Of a DNA stretch of 64,000 nt, positions 12,506 through 24,760 are shown piece after piece. A program made the translations under genes and the position numbers. The stretch is from Mortierella sp. BCC40632 (lineage: Eukaryota; Mortierellomycota; Mortierellomycetes; Mortierellales; Mortierellaceae), in assembly GCA_011634665.1 (NCBI GenBank), contig WAEK01000009.1:1107501-1171500 (forward strand), in the 5' to 3' direction. Under the pieces are notes generated by a model. That model did not search any database. It worked only from the letters and a program-made list of their open reading frames with translations, and was not told the DNA's origin. Each line of letters starts with the position of its first letter. Within the stretch, counting starts at the first letter, position 1.

Positions 12506-13676
12506 ATTGTCGGTTAACCGTCGTTGCCTCTGACCTGATGAGATATGTCCCTATTTTGCATCCGCACCGTCCCCCCGATGCTGTTGCCGCTCTGTGTTGC
12601 ATGAAGAGAACCGTCGACTGCAATAAAAAAAGCAAAATCAAAAAAAAAAAAAAATACTCTAGCCCTAGTTGTCTTATTTTTTTGTTTAATGTGAGGATAG
12701 TTTTATCGATTACATTTGAAAGAATTTAACTTTTTGTTTTTCGATTCGAGAAGTTGGAGAGGAGGGGGATCGCGTATCAATTATAGTAGAGAAAAAATAA
12801 TTTTAAGGAGTCCTCCTGGCAAAGACAAGACGCGAATTGTTGAATCGCCCAGGTGGGATTGACTATATCAAAAGGCGGGGTTATAGATTCCCTCCTCCCA
12901 CCTTCCCCGAGTTTACCGGCTTTAGGACCATATGTTGTGTTGTGTTGACTATGTCACTGCTAGTGCTATGGAAGAGTTGACCTTGACTCCAACTCTTTCC
13001 CATTGCCGAGTTGGCTGCGCCCAGAAAGCAAGGGCACTCTGATTGTGACAACATCCGAAAACGAAGATTCGTTTCATGAGGATCATCTTTCATGTTCCGC
13101 AATACAAGCCTGAGGGACTTTTGTCTGGTTCTACGCCACCAAATATCACTTTTTTTTTTGTGGAGGCCCGTCCTTCCCTTTCTACTACTCTTGCGCTCCT
13201 TTGCTCCGCGCCTGATTCTCATTTCTCAGACTCATAAATAACGCTGACGGGATAGGTTTTTTCACTTTGAGCAATCTCAGTTGCTCTTGATGGTCAACAG
13301 AAGGAAACACGGTAGTGGTTCTCTCTCTCTCTCTCTCTCTCTGCTCCTTTTCTTTCTTCTTCCTTAGCGGAAGAAACTATTGAGAAAAGCCAGAAGAAGG
13401 GTGTCATTATCCAGATAGGAGTGGGAAAGACGATGTTTACCTTTTTTTTTTCTCTCTCTCATGCAAGTCAGAAGACTTGGGCTAATCGGTGCAACAAGAA
13501 TACAGCCAAAAAAAAAAAAACCATGCTATGCACAACCTTCCCTTGTGGCGCTCGCGCTTTTGGAATAACGGGGCTGTGGGATAAATCATAGAAGAGATAG
13601 AAACAAAGGAAAAAAAAATAGAACCCTTTCGACTTTTATTTTTGTTTGTTTTTTTCATGGGCACCCATCCACTCTC
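12506..13676. other. Intergenic region between convergent uL3 and Cdc1-like genes
   Basis: It holds the uL3 3'UTR with an AATAAA at 12622-12627, a (CT) microsatellite at 13321-13342, and short A and T runs. I see no gene, tRNA or conserved ORF. Confidence 0.6.
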
Positions 13677-14878
13677 TCATATGAGACTGATGATGAAGAG
13701 CAGCACATAGAAAGGAATCGCATACATGGCTACATTCAAGATATCCCATCCAATCATCGCCCAATACAACCTCATCCTCAACGGCCACACACGTTGCTGC
13801 TTGCTCGAAGAGGTCGCCAAAATAGGCTCCAGGACCATGGCCTCTTCTCGTCTTCTCAGATCTACCTCTTGAGCATCCAACCACTCTTCATCACCTTGCT
13901 CCCCTTGGGTCGAGTCATGAACATTGACCGTCGTTGCTTCGATTGAGGGCGCGTTGGGTGGCATAGAAGCCGCAGTTGACAACCCCTCGGGATCCACATC
14001 GGTCTCTGGACTCGCTCGACTCCAACGCAAGAGAAGTGAATGGTTCGCCAAAAGTTGACGGCTCTGAAGCATCCATCGGTACCGTTGAACCAACAAGACA
14101 CAGAGTGTCAAAGCAAAGAATCCTCCATAAACAATATAAATCAACAATTGCCTAGGAAGAAGACATTCTTGGTACGCAATCGTCGAATCACCCGAGGGTC
14201 GAGTAATGCTTTGACTTCCAGTTCCTGTAGGGGATTCCAAAAGTGAATGGTTCAAGGCCGTGGGAAGACCAGAGGTGGAAGGGACAAAGGGGTATGCATT
14301 CTTGCTTTCGTGGCGAGGATTGTAAAGTGAAAGCATGACAAATCCTGGTTGTTGAATTCCTTGTGCAAAACTAAATGTTGGCAAAGTCACCTCGGCCGCT
14401 GTTTCTGTAGACGGTCCTCGATTCGAGGTGTCTTGGTACGAATGAGCAATCTCACACCAGTCGTGATCATCACCACTAAAGATCATGTCGGGTTGAATGG
14501 CCTCCAGAATCTCCTTGGAGAGTGAGGCGCTCACCATGTTTTGGTATTGATCACCTCCTCGGTTAATGATCAGCTGCTTGGTCTCGCGTTCATCTCCACA
14601 ATAGGTGGTGTCCAGTCGAAACAACGGCACATGTGTGAAGAGGATACGAGGGAAGGTCGGTGTCTCTATCGTGAGTGAAAGCCAGTGGGCGAGAAATATT
14701 CCGTGTTAGTGAATGCAGGGCTTTCTTCTCCTCCCTAGTTCCCGCAGGATTTGCTCAATGCAGGGTCTCCATATTGACGCAATGAAGGGCTTGTGCATAA
14801 ACTAAAAATGATCTGATATGGAACATTTGCCCGCATTTGTCGGAGCCTTCCAACAGAGCGTCCTGACTCGAGCCTAGG

Positions 14879-14911
<33 letters not shown>

Positions 14912-16904
14912 GGCTGTTTATGAGGATAGCGGAAAAAAGTCAGGATCTTGAAGAGGACGTACCTTCTTTGATTCCATTTATGAACTGCTGGGACTCTTCT
15001 CGGATGTCTGCCACACTCGAGCTGAAGGCGAGAGTGTCTAGAATCACAAATGTGTGATTACCAACGTCCACTTCATAGTTCACTGATCCGAAGACTTGCT
15101 TGTGTCGAACCATGGTCCACCGGACCAATGTGTCGCCAAAGCCAACATCATGGTTGCCCGCAACGTAGAGTCGTAGGCTTTTCCCTGCGTTACGGACACT
15201 CTCTCGTTCCTTTGCTTCTGCGGGAATTGGCTGGGTCAGATGATAATGTCCCGAGATTTTGATGTCGTCTTTCTTGTTCTCTATCTCCTTGGCTGCATCT
15301 TTACCATCGGGAAGATCCATTATGACAGGCTCTTGATTCCAGGCAGTGGACTTGGTCTGAAAGACATGTTCAAAGAATCGGCGACGGTTCTTCTCAAAGG
15401 TCTTCCCCTCGGTTTGTCGTCCACCGTCATTCAAGTCACCCAAGAAGATAACAGCATCGGGTCGTAGACTCGCGTGAAGACGACGGAAACTTCGTCGCAT
15501 GAAAATATCGGTGTAGGTCTCCACAAGTGCGAGCAAAAGGCCTGATTGATTGTATGACCTCAAATCAGTGAGCTGGGGATCTGCAATAATGGCAACCCGG
15601 TAGCGTTCCTTCATTGCGTCGTCGCTCTTGTCCTAATAGTTCGCCAATCAAAAGACAGATACAAGACGGCAACCTTTGGGTCATTAGTAATCAAGGAAAA
15701 GGTACTTTTTTAAACGACAAAGAAACACACAACCACCTGGGCTCAGTGCCCCCTAGCCTCTGTTTCCTAGCTGGTCTCAGCTTCACTCTCTGTGTCTCGT
15801 ATTCCTAAAGCTCCTAGTTCCCCCGCAATGAGTCGTCTGGTTGCCCTTGCTCCAAGTGAGGATCTGGGTCAAGGTGATTCCAAAACATGGATTTGATAGT
15901 CTTTTTTGTAGGAGTATGGGAGAAAGGCGGTGAGCAACAGTGCTCCCAGTTCAGTATTGTCTGGACACGGCAAAGTATTCGAAATGGTTGGTAATGGATA
16001 ATAAACAGAAGCCCAGAAGGAAGAAGGAGGAAAGGGCAGAAGACTTCATGACACATGTGCAGAGCTCGTCGAGAGAGTCAAGTAAACTGCTGACAACAAC
16101 CAACCAAGAGGTCTTTTCCTGCCTCATGCAATGTGGACCCAAGTCTGACCAAGCTAACACAACCCCCACCCCCCTTTCTCGCTGAGGAGAGGGAGAGGGA
16201 GAGGGAGGGTCAGTTCTGCATTTTGATTCGCTGCAGGACCCTTTCCTAGTCCTGCCCACCTCAGTTTAAGCACGAGCATTATTCACTGGATGTGGGAGGT
16301 GTCATTGCCCAAAAAAACCTCACCGCTCAACCTCGCACGTTCACAAAGCATAAAGAGAGTTGGTGAGCTTCATCGGAGGAGAGGAGGAAGAGGAGGGAGA
16401 ATGGAGGGAAAGGACAAGGAGCCGCCGTTATCTAGAAAGAAGGGGGAAGGGGAGGGGAAGAGTCCTTACCCAACTTGAATTCTCCGGCCATTGACAACGA
16501 TACACCATCCACCAGAAGGAGCCATGCTCTCCAAGCAATAGCATCAAGCACCACAACAGCCGAAAGAGGCGTACATGCGCCGACCGATGACTGATGGCTC
16601 GTAAGCTGACCTCCTTTCTGTTGTCAACGCTGCTGCTGCTACTTCGTCGACGACCGCGTGCACCTTGTTGTTGTCGCTGCGGTCGGCTGTTTCGAAGAAT
16701 GAATAGAACAACCCTCATGAATATGTTGGGCGATGGTCTCTCAGTTGGGTATTTGCCTTGAAGTATAGGAGACGACGATGGAGCCTCGATTCTCGACGCT
16801 GACGATGTGTAGCCTGCCTCCCTTTCAGAGCTGATTAGGGGACTAGATACTGAAGAGGCCGCCCGAGCCTCTGAAGAGGTGTTTACTCGAGTTGGGTGGG
16901 ACAT
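13677..16904 (-). CDS. Cdc1/Ted1-family metallophosphoesterase (GPI-anchor ethanolamine-phosphate remodelling)
   Basis: Three exons, 16904-16470, 15632-14963 and 14665-13677, join in phase to 697 aa. The start (caccATG) is the only Met before the conserved block. Residues about 110-130 form an N-terminal membrane anchor after a Ser-rich cytosolic stretch. The calcineurin-like phosphoesterase core has ADPQ at 162-165, GDLNDGG at 210-216, GNHD at about 304-307, THVPLFR at about 379-385 and SGDDHDWCE near 432-440. The last motif is typical of Cdc1, Ted1 and PGAP5. Two hydrophobic segments near the C-terminus look like membrane spans. Family members remove ethanolamine-phosphate from GPI mannoses in the ER or Golgi. 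Which paralog this is (Cdc1 or Ted1) I cannot say. Intron 1 is long (837 nt) and intron 2 contains a 30-nt T run at 14881-14910. Confidence 0.85.
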
Positions 16905-17532
16905 GGTGTGATCAAGAATGAGTGAGTTGGTTTATGAAGGCGGAGAGTGAGAAAGATGACGACAGTTCAGAGTTCAATATTGGAAAGTAGTGAGGCTATC
17001 AGAAAATTCTGTGAACTAGAGTCGCAGTCGAGATTGTTGTTGGTGTCGCTGGTATCGTGGTCGTGGTCGTGGAGTCGCGGTCGCGGTCGCGGTTGAGCAA
17101 AAGACACGCAGGTAAGAGAAAATAAAAGGGTGGACAAGTTCGAAATCGAAGGAAAGAGAATGCCCAAGGGGTCAAAGAGTCCAATTTGAGGATAGGGGAG
17201 ATCGAGGCAAAAGAGGCTCGTCTGTTACTGCCGTCGGGTTAACAGATGGGTATTGGTGGCAATCTCTGCAAAGGACGATGAAGAAAAAGTGAAGAGGTGT
17301 GTTTGGAGAGAAAAGGCAAGCTGAGAGTTGCCAGAGAGCGCAGTTGTGGCCTATTTATCTAAGAGACTGAGAAGGGGGAGAGGAGAAGGCCATTATGCGA
17401 CTGTCCCCAGTCCAATGGCCCAGTTCTAGACATCGAAGATGTGGGATATTGGAACAAAGTCCAGAGTGGCAGCGATCGAGAATTGTGCTCTCTCTCGATT
17501 TCCTAACTGAGCTATGTGTTTATTTGCCCTGG
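16905..17532. other. Promoter region of the Cdc1-like gene
   Basis: This lies between the start of the Cdc1-like gene and the 3' end of the CENP-I gene, both on the minus strand. A hexamer-type repeat of GGTCGTGG and GGTCGCGG units sits at about 17052-17095. No ORF or TATA box is convincing. Confidence 0.5.
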
Positions 17533-18177
17533 CTACGTATCCAGTTTCGCAGGCGCAACTGACAGCAGTGGCTCTTCAAAGACCTTTTCCTCTTCCGCAA
17601 CATTAGGCTGCTGCTGATGTTGCTTTTGTTGATGCTGACGCTGTATCTCAAGGCTTTGAAGTTTGCGCTGTAATAGGTTTGTGATGCAATCGTACAAAAA
17701 TCGACATACTCCTTCAAACCCCTCTTGCTCCAAATAGTCCAGATAGTGTACTCGATACTCTTCAAAGGTCATATTCAGACCACCGTCTGCCATCATGACT
17801 TTCAATGCTGGGATCGAGGCTGGCGCCCTCAGTCGCTTCTCCGTAGGTATGTTGGATTTTTCTTCAAGAGACTAAAGAGATCATTTCCGCAGTGGGAAAG
17901 TAGGTTAGCATGGTGCACGCGCAATTAGAACCGGCATGCAGGGACCCTCATGTCTGATTCTCTTTCTCGTTCTCTCGTGCATACTTACACTCAAAAATCG
18001 CGCCGAGAACCCGGAAAATGCTGTTGAATGGGTAAGGGAGAGCATATTGTTCATGACCAACCCTCCATCGACGCATATTTGTCGAACATGTCCCACAGTG
18101 TTCCTATTAGTAAGGGTATCGCATCGAGAAGTGTTAACAAACACCAACTCTGACTAAACGTAATTTCCGCGTTCACT

Positions 18178-18215
<38 letters not shown>

Positions 18216-20025
18216 CCCTTCACCTCTCCCAGTGCTTCACTTACGAGTCAACTAGAAATCCGCGTGCATTCTTGTCCGTCCTGTTAAAGGCTCGGTTCCT
18301 CCAAATAAAATTGCAAATGTCCATGACCAGACTGTTGAATAAAATCACATATTCTCTGCTGTATCCTGCAACCGCAATCGGTGGAGGCAGTTCCGGTACC
18401 TTTTCCGACTCCTCACCTACTTCTCTCACATGGTTTTCTAACGTGAGCTGTACCAACATCTCGTACTGAAGTTGTTGTTCGTGCTCAAATGCCTCAAAGG
18501 CTTGCTTGTACTGATGTATCATACCACAGATCCTCGAGATGGCCATGCCACTATCCGAAAGAAAACACCGATAGACAATCGTCGAATCCGGGATCACCAC
18601 CGCCAGCGGTAAATGGTATGTATCCGTAAGCAACGAGACAAGGTCGAAGAATGAAAGGACTCCATGTTGGACTGCAATGTGGTCGTGATCCATCTCGAGT
18701 GCAGAACGGGATAGACTGTCCACATGCTCGATGAATGCTCGGATCGTTTGCATATAGTCCACATCAGTCCTAAGACTCGAGAAGAGCAGGCACCTACAGT
18801 TTTGAGAGAAAAGCAAGGAAGAGGGACAAAGAGTGCAAAAAAGGTCGTTAGAAAGTAATAGCAAGACTGGTCATGGAACGATGCATTACACCTTGGAGAC
18901 CTACAACTCGTTGGCTGCTCCTTCTGAGAGTCTGTGCTCATTGCCGAAGGTCACAAAATCTTTCCACTTGATTTGCGCCCAACGTCGGAGTAATCCTTCA
19001 TAGCATAGAAAAAGTTCATACTATTCACTCCGGATAAAAAGAGATGAACCGGCGTCAATTTTTTTTTCTTTCTTCTTCTTCTTCTTTTTTCTTTTTCCAG
19101 TGAGTGAAATGGCTTTTGTAAGTATCTCTTTTTACCTTCCACATTGGTCCCATGCAGTGAAAAAGCATGTGTAGCGGCTTTAGATAGTTCACGTACAAAT
19201 CTACATTAGCAAGAAAAATGCAACATGGGGAGCTATTAGAAAAAGCAAACCCCCTAGTCTTTCTTTCCAATCCCACCAGGCACTGCCTTGATTCCTACCT
19301 TCATAGCTACGGGGACGGATATAGGTCAAGAGGGTAAAGATCTCTTTTCGGTACTCGACTCCATCCCATACTCGGATAAATGGTACGAGAAATCTTTCAA
19401 TAACAGGCAGAATATCCTATGAACCACGAAAAAATTGGATTTTTCCACATATCACTTGGTTCTCAGTTTTCTGGATTTTTTTCTAACCGCTTCTCCATCA
19501 TGCATACTGTACTGCATACCAAGCTACTTTACCTTGATGGTGGCAGTGACCTCAACCACTTTGGCAAGAAGTATCGCAAATCTCTTTTTGGTTGACTCGG
19601 TCTTTTCCGCCCAGTACCAGAGATCCATCAACTCTTGTCCTAACCAATAGCTGATCCGCTCCACAACTGATTGGGATGGTTGTAAACAAAGAATGTGTTG
19701 CAATAAACGACTTGATAAAATACTTGAAACCTGGTCCGGAAGCGTGAGTGTGTCAAGATGCGCCACCAATGAGTCTAACGAAGTGATTTGTGACAGAGGA
19801 AGCGAGTTGACCTAACAAAGATTTCATCCAGCAAGTAAGGGTCAATAATGAGTGGTCATGAAAGCGATTTTCAATCCTTTCCTAGCAGGTCAGTTAAACG
19901 CCTAGAAGAAGTTTAAAAATAGTGCACCTTGGGGCCTTTGTTGTATAAAGAGAGCGCATCCGGGATAGCTCCATGGCTGAGCTTTTGTCTCTTTGCCTAA
20001 AAGTGGACCCATTCATTCATTCATT

Positions 20026-20089
<64 letters not shown>

Positions 20090-21489
20090 GAAGATATCAG
20101 TATCAAGAGCACTATTTGAGCTTCCAACACAACAACGACTCATTCGTACTTACACCAAGCTTAGTGATGGGAGCTTTGGACCCATCCAAGGGCGTGTCTT
20201 GATAGGAATTAGTATCCAAGAAGCTCCATTTTTCCTGTAGTTCCTGAATCAATGTCGCCATAGCCTCGTCAGGACATTTAAACAGCATTTGGTTCGTAAT
20301 CGGAAGAGGCGCCAGAATTAAGTGTGGAAAGTAGGACCGATATGTATAGAGTAACCCCAAGAGAGGTGGCTCCTTTCCAACAGCGAGTTGCAATTCAAGG
20401 CTAGAGTTGGTGATAGTTGGTCATTAATTCCACTGATCATTTCCTTTGGATTTCCAAGAATACAGCTAGTTTACGAAACGAAAAGCAAAGACATACAGCT
20501 TTCTGATTCTAAATATCTTTACATCGTCCCGTGTCGTCAAATAGTATAAAAGGTGGCATAGGAGAGGTCTAGCGGGGAACACAGGGAGACAGACATGAGA
20601 GAGAACATTAGACTTTTCGAATACCTGCAGTTCACATTCGCTCCTCTATCAACATACCTAAGCGTCTCGTAAGTCAGGTAGTGGAAAGCAACGCCGTAGA
20701 GCTGGTGGAGTTTCGTCCGACTGTCAAAAAGGTCAAAAACAAGGATCATCCATCGAACAAGAGCTGCCTATGAGAACAAATTACACCAATGGCTCCTCTT
20801 TTTAGAGCAAGGTCCTTTTTTTTTATGCCAAAGTTGCCATTGCAGCTCTGGCTCGTATTCTGAGAACAGATTGCTTGAGTTTACCTGAATAGCCAAGCTG
20901 GGCCTTCGACCCAAACTTCCGAGGATTTTAATTCCACACGACTCTGGGACAAGTCGGCGTGGAAGTAATAGCTTTACCAGCTTTCTTGAAGTTGCGTCGT
21001 CTAGAGATCACTCCACGTAGTTGGCCATTTCACCAAGGGAATAAAAAAAGTCAGGCTGAGTTCCATGTTGTGATATACAATGATGGGTCTGCCTTCAGGC
21101 CACTCCGTAGACCATCTCCAGTTAGTATCTCCTACCAAGCTTGGCTGCCAAAATGATATTGAGAAGTCTTGTCAAGTGCACAGGCACGAGTCCAAAGGTG
21201 TGCACAATAGGTTCCAGAGCCGAGAGCATTCGAACAACGATTTGCTTTCCTCCACGAACTCCAGCATCTACGGATTCCAAACGAGGGCGCACATGAGCAT
21301 TGTCCCTGTTAGCAATGATGTGAGGGAAAACAACGGAAATCTCTTTCTTTCTGCAAAGCCAAGAAGGGCAAGGTTCGCGTTTCTTTTACTTCTCTCGATG
21401 CGCTCCAGACTGTCGGTTATGACCACATCAGCCTCATTGAGGGACATTTCCATGCCCGCATCAGGGATGGCGGTGGTTGAGGTGTCCAT
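17533..21489 (-). CDS. Inner-kinetochore protein CENP-I/Mis6 homolog
   Basis: CENP-I/Mis6 (yeast Ctf3) is a HEAT-repeat-like subunit of the constitutive centromere-associated network. Fourteen exons can be read; exons 2-14 join in phase: 21350-21136, 21000-20885, 20767-20658, 20568-20497, 20400-20154, 19996-19928, 19811-19533, 19416-19299, 19200-19136, 19020-18905, 18793-18245, 18103-17989 and 17871-17533. The product is about 835 aa (human CENP-I is 756). Family-like stretches are LVKLLLPRRLVPE, LVRWMILVFDLF, RPLLCHLLYYLT, LLGLLYTYRSYFP, VYRCFLSDSGMAISRICGMI, LVMDICNFIWRNRAFN and LSLTHSTAFSGFSARFL. Exon 1 (21489-21390, start ccaccATGG) ends at gtaaaa in phase 1, but the best acceptor for exon 2 needs phase 2. 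An alternative acceptor eight bases later restores the frame, so that junction is unresolved. The C-terminus is Gln-rich. Confidence 0.8.
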
Positions 21490-21684
21490 GGTGAGCCCCT
21501 TTTGGTGTGGGATGAGATGTTCTTAATCCCTGACTGACTGACTTCTGCTTCCTGTGTTGTGCAGTTGCTGTCTGTCTGGAATCAAGTTCCTTGGCTGGCT
21601 GCAGACTGATCACACCAACACACACACAGACAGACATTCAAAGGACTTGGCCACTCAACCACTCAGCCCTGTCCTGTGCTGTCC

Positions 21685-21718
<34 letters not shown>

Positions 21719-23330
21719 GAGTGTGACTGGGTCCGATTTCTCTCTCCTCTGTCGTCTTCTTTGACTTTTGACGTTGGCCAACATACCATGGTGTGTTAGG
21801 GGTGTAAATTACCTTTCGCTGTTTTTCCTCGACATGGCCCTATCTTGCCTTCATTCTCATCGAGCTACTTCCCCAGGCTGACTCCTACTCTCACCTTGTC
21901 ATGGGCTGAATCGAACAGACCCCTTTCTCTATTAAACTCGGCTCCAGCACCTGTCTTCTCTCCCTATTCTTCTGCTCCGCCTCAGCTCCCTCCCCCTTTC
22001 CCCCAAGTAGCGGCTGACCTGTGTGTGTGTGTGTGTGTGTGTGTGAGGGGGGGAGGGAGGGAGGGAAGGAACAGGTTCTACTGCATAGTACAATTCGAAG
22101 CTTAGGCCATTGTCAACATGGCGGTACACTTTTTCATTTAACGCGTGGTCCAAGGCACAGTGGTGGATACGACAACCGCAACTCTAGCCACATGCAGTAA
22201 CCAACGGAGGGGAAGGGGGGGAGGGAGGGAGAATAATGAACATGGCCTTCACCTGTTGTGTGCGTTTGCATTTCAAGTAGAACTTGTATATGTTGAGTGT
22301 ACTGGCTTACTATGCCAAATAGTTCAATGACCTCAGTTCTTGTCCCGTTTGCATGATTCCCGTCATTGCCTCTTCACTTTCGACAGCCTCCCTCTCTTTC
22401 CTGTGCTTACTCTCTACTTTGTATTCCTTGCCTCATCATTTCTTTTTCTCTCTCTCTTTCCCTTCCCTTTGCCTGTTGCTACAAGCCCCCGTGGTCATTG
22501 GCGTACCAGCTTTATTCACCTGGTCCTGTTAACTGGGCGTCTCCGATGCCATAGTCTCTTCCGGAATAGGAGACATGCATCCTGCTGACTTATCCTTGAG
22601 CTCTTTTTTACCCAGGGCTCCTGGTATTTCGCCCATCTGTTTGACAGAGATGGATAGCAATAACTGCTCTTCTCCTTTTCTGGTACTCCTTTGTCACCCT
22701 TTTTTTTTCACTCTTTGAGGAGCTTATCCGTGTTGCCACGATTCCCGCAATCCTGGATCAGCATCATTGCTCCTCGGGACATAGGAGATTTGCCTGAGTT
22801 CTCTCAACATTACAGCTCTGTTTGCGCCCTTCCTTCACCGTTTTTTTTATTTTTTATTTTTTATTTTTTTTATTTTTTGATAGAGCCGGGCTCGTACCTA
22901 CCCCGTTTTGAATATGGACAAACGTGCCCCTCCCTGCTCGATGGTCATGAAAATCTTTCCTCCATTCTCCGTTACTTGTTTCCTCGAGTACCCAACCTTC
23001 AGTTCCTTTGTGCACCCCCCTTCCCCTCGCCTCACTCTGAGCCGGGCCTTGACGACTTGACCCTTATCTAGTGTATCGCGTGCAGAGCAACTGCCGCTCG
23101 GAGGGATGAGTAAGAGCCAAAGGGCCAGCATCCTACGGTATACTGTCATCTACTTGAAAGCACTATAAAAGAGTCAAAGGTAACCAGCCAACGCCAATTC
23201 ATCAAGAAAACCTTTCATTTTCCACTGGAAGCAACTCCTCTCTCTTTCTCTCCTCTCCTCCTCCTCTCTCTCAATAATACTATATCTTTTCTCTTCATTG
23301 CACTTTCCCCCCTCCCCACCATTAGCAAAT
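21490..23330. other. Divergent intergenic region between CENP-I and the aspartic protease
   Basis: No gene is supported. It contains an A run at 21686-21716, a (GT) run followed by G-rich repeats at 22020-22070, and CT-rich patches. Open frames are repeat-driven and show no domain. Confidence 0.6.
23164..23170 (+). promoter_or_regulatory. TATA box of the aspartic protease gene
   Basis: A TATAAAA stands 161 bases before the start codon at 23331. The spacing and the pyrimidine-rich stretch between them fit a core promoter. Confidence 0.55.
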
Positions 23331-24760
23331 ATGAAGATTTCTATCTTGTTGTCGTTACTGGCAGCCACCCATTCATTGACAACCATTCAAGCATCTCCGA
23401 TTGACCGACGGCCCGAGAATCGGACGGTGACCAAAGGCATAGGATTCACGGTCCCACTCACGATCAACCCTCATTTCAAGCACAATACACCTTCGCAGAT
23501 CAGAAAAGTCCACCAACGGTACGGCGTAAGTCGTATCGGTTCCCTTCCGATCACAAATGTCTATCCTGACCTAGAGGTAACAAAAGAAAGAAAGAAAGAA
23601 AGAGAGAGCACCCGAGTCTCTAATTGGACGCATGGATGGTTTGAGCTGCTTCTGATTAATATCTGCGCTTACCCATTTATCCTTTTTTACTAGTACTATG
23701 GCACAGTGTCGATTGGAACCCCTGCTCAGTCCATCAACTTGAATCTCGACACCGTAAGTGCTGTTGGTTGCCTCTTTTTCAAAAGAAAAGTCATCTCCTC
23801 CCCCAATGCCTGGCTTGACATCTCATACCCTCTCCCTCTCTCTCCATCTTCATCTTATTCGGACAGGGCTCGTCTGATATCTGGATGCCAGGTCTGATCT
23901 GTCCAGACGTGGCCTGTCAAACCCATACCCGTTTCAAACATGCGCTCTCCAGGACCTTTAAAGAAGATGGCCGCACTTGGTCCGTCCATTACGGAGACGG
24001 CTCCGGTGCCTCAGGCTTTCTCGGTTCCGACATTGTCAACATTGGTGGTCTTGCTGTGCAACAAACCATCGGACTCGCTACCAAAATGTCCATCAAATTC
24101 AAGGACTCACCTGCGGATGGACTCTTTGGTCTTGGATTCAATAACCTTTTATCCGTTCGTGGGGTCAAGACATTTATGGACAATGTAATCGCCGCTGGAT
24201 TGGTGTCCAAACCCGTATTCTCGGTATATATGCCTTCCGTACGTCGGAATGGAGGTGTGGGCGGAGAGTACCGTTTTGGAGAGATTGATTCGTCCAAATA
24301 CTCTGGCGAATTGATCTATGTACCTGTATCCAAGAAGGGCTACTGGCAAGTTACTGTCGAAGGAGTAGTTGCTGGTGGCAAGGACCTTGGAATCTCGTCA
24401 CAGGGCATTATCGACACAGGAACGACCCTGATCTTGGTGAGCGATGCGGCTGCAGACTTGATTCATCAACAGGTCCCTGGTGCCATTAAGCATCGTGAGT
24501 ACGGATGGATGGTCCCTTGCTCTATCCGAAAGAACCTTCGGGACAAGATCTCGTTTCGAATGGGTAGTCATATGTTCGATGTCGCTGTTGCAGATCTGGC
24601 ATATGAAGAGATGAGGAAAGGTGGACCTAACTGTTTCTCGGGAGTTCAGGGCGGCATGTCCAAGCTCTGGATTTTGGGTGATGTATTTATCAAGAACAAC
24701 TATTGTGTCTTTGAGCAGTCGGAGAGTCCACGGATCGGCATGGCACCTCTGCGGTACTGA
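23331..24760 (+). CDS. Secreted pepsin-like aspartic protease (family A1)
   Basis: Three exons, 23331-23576, 23694-23753 and 23867-24760, give 399 aa with all phases closed. Residues 1-20 form a signal peptide ending near ATHSL/TTIQA. A basic propeptide follows to about residue 70, and the mature domain starts near YYGTVSIGTPAQ. The first catalytic motif DTGSSD (Asp101) is rebuilt across intron 2. The second is DTGTT (Asp285), and the flap tyrosine is in HYGDGS (about 144). Cys pairs (ICPDVAC; PC...NC...YCVF) suit A1 disulfides. The size and layout resemble rhizopuspepsin/mucoropepsin-type enzymes, which digest external protein at acid pH. I see no GPI-anchor tail, so it is probably released. 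A poly(A) signal AATAAA lies at 24846-24851. Confidence 0.92.
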
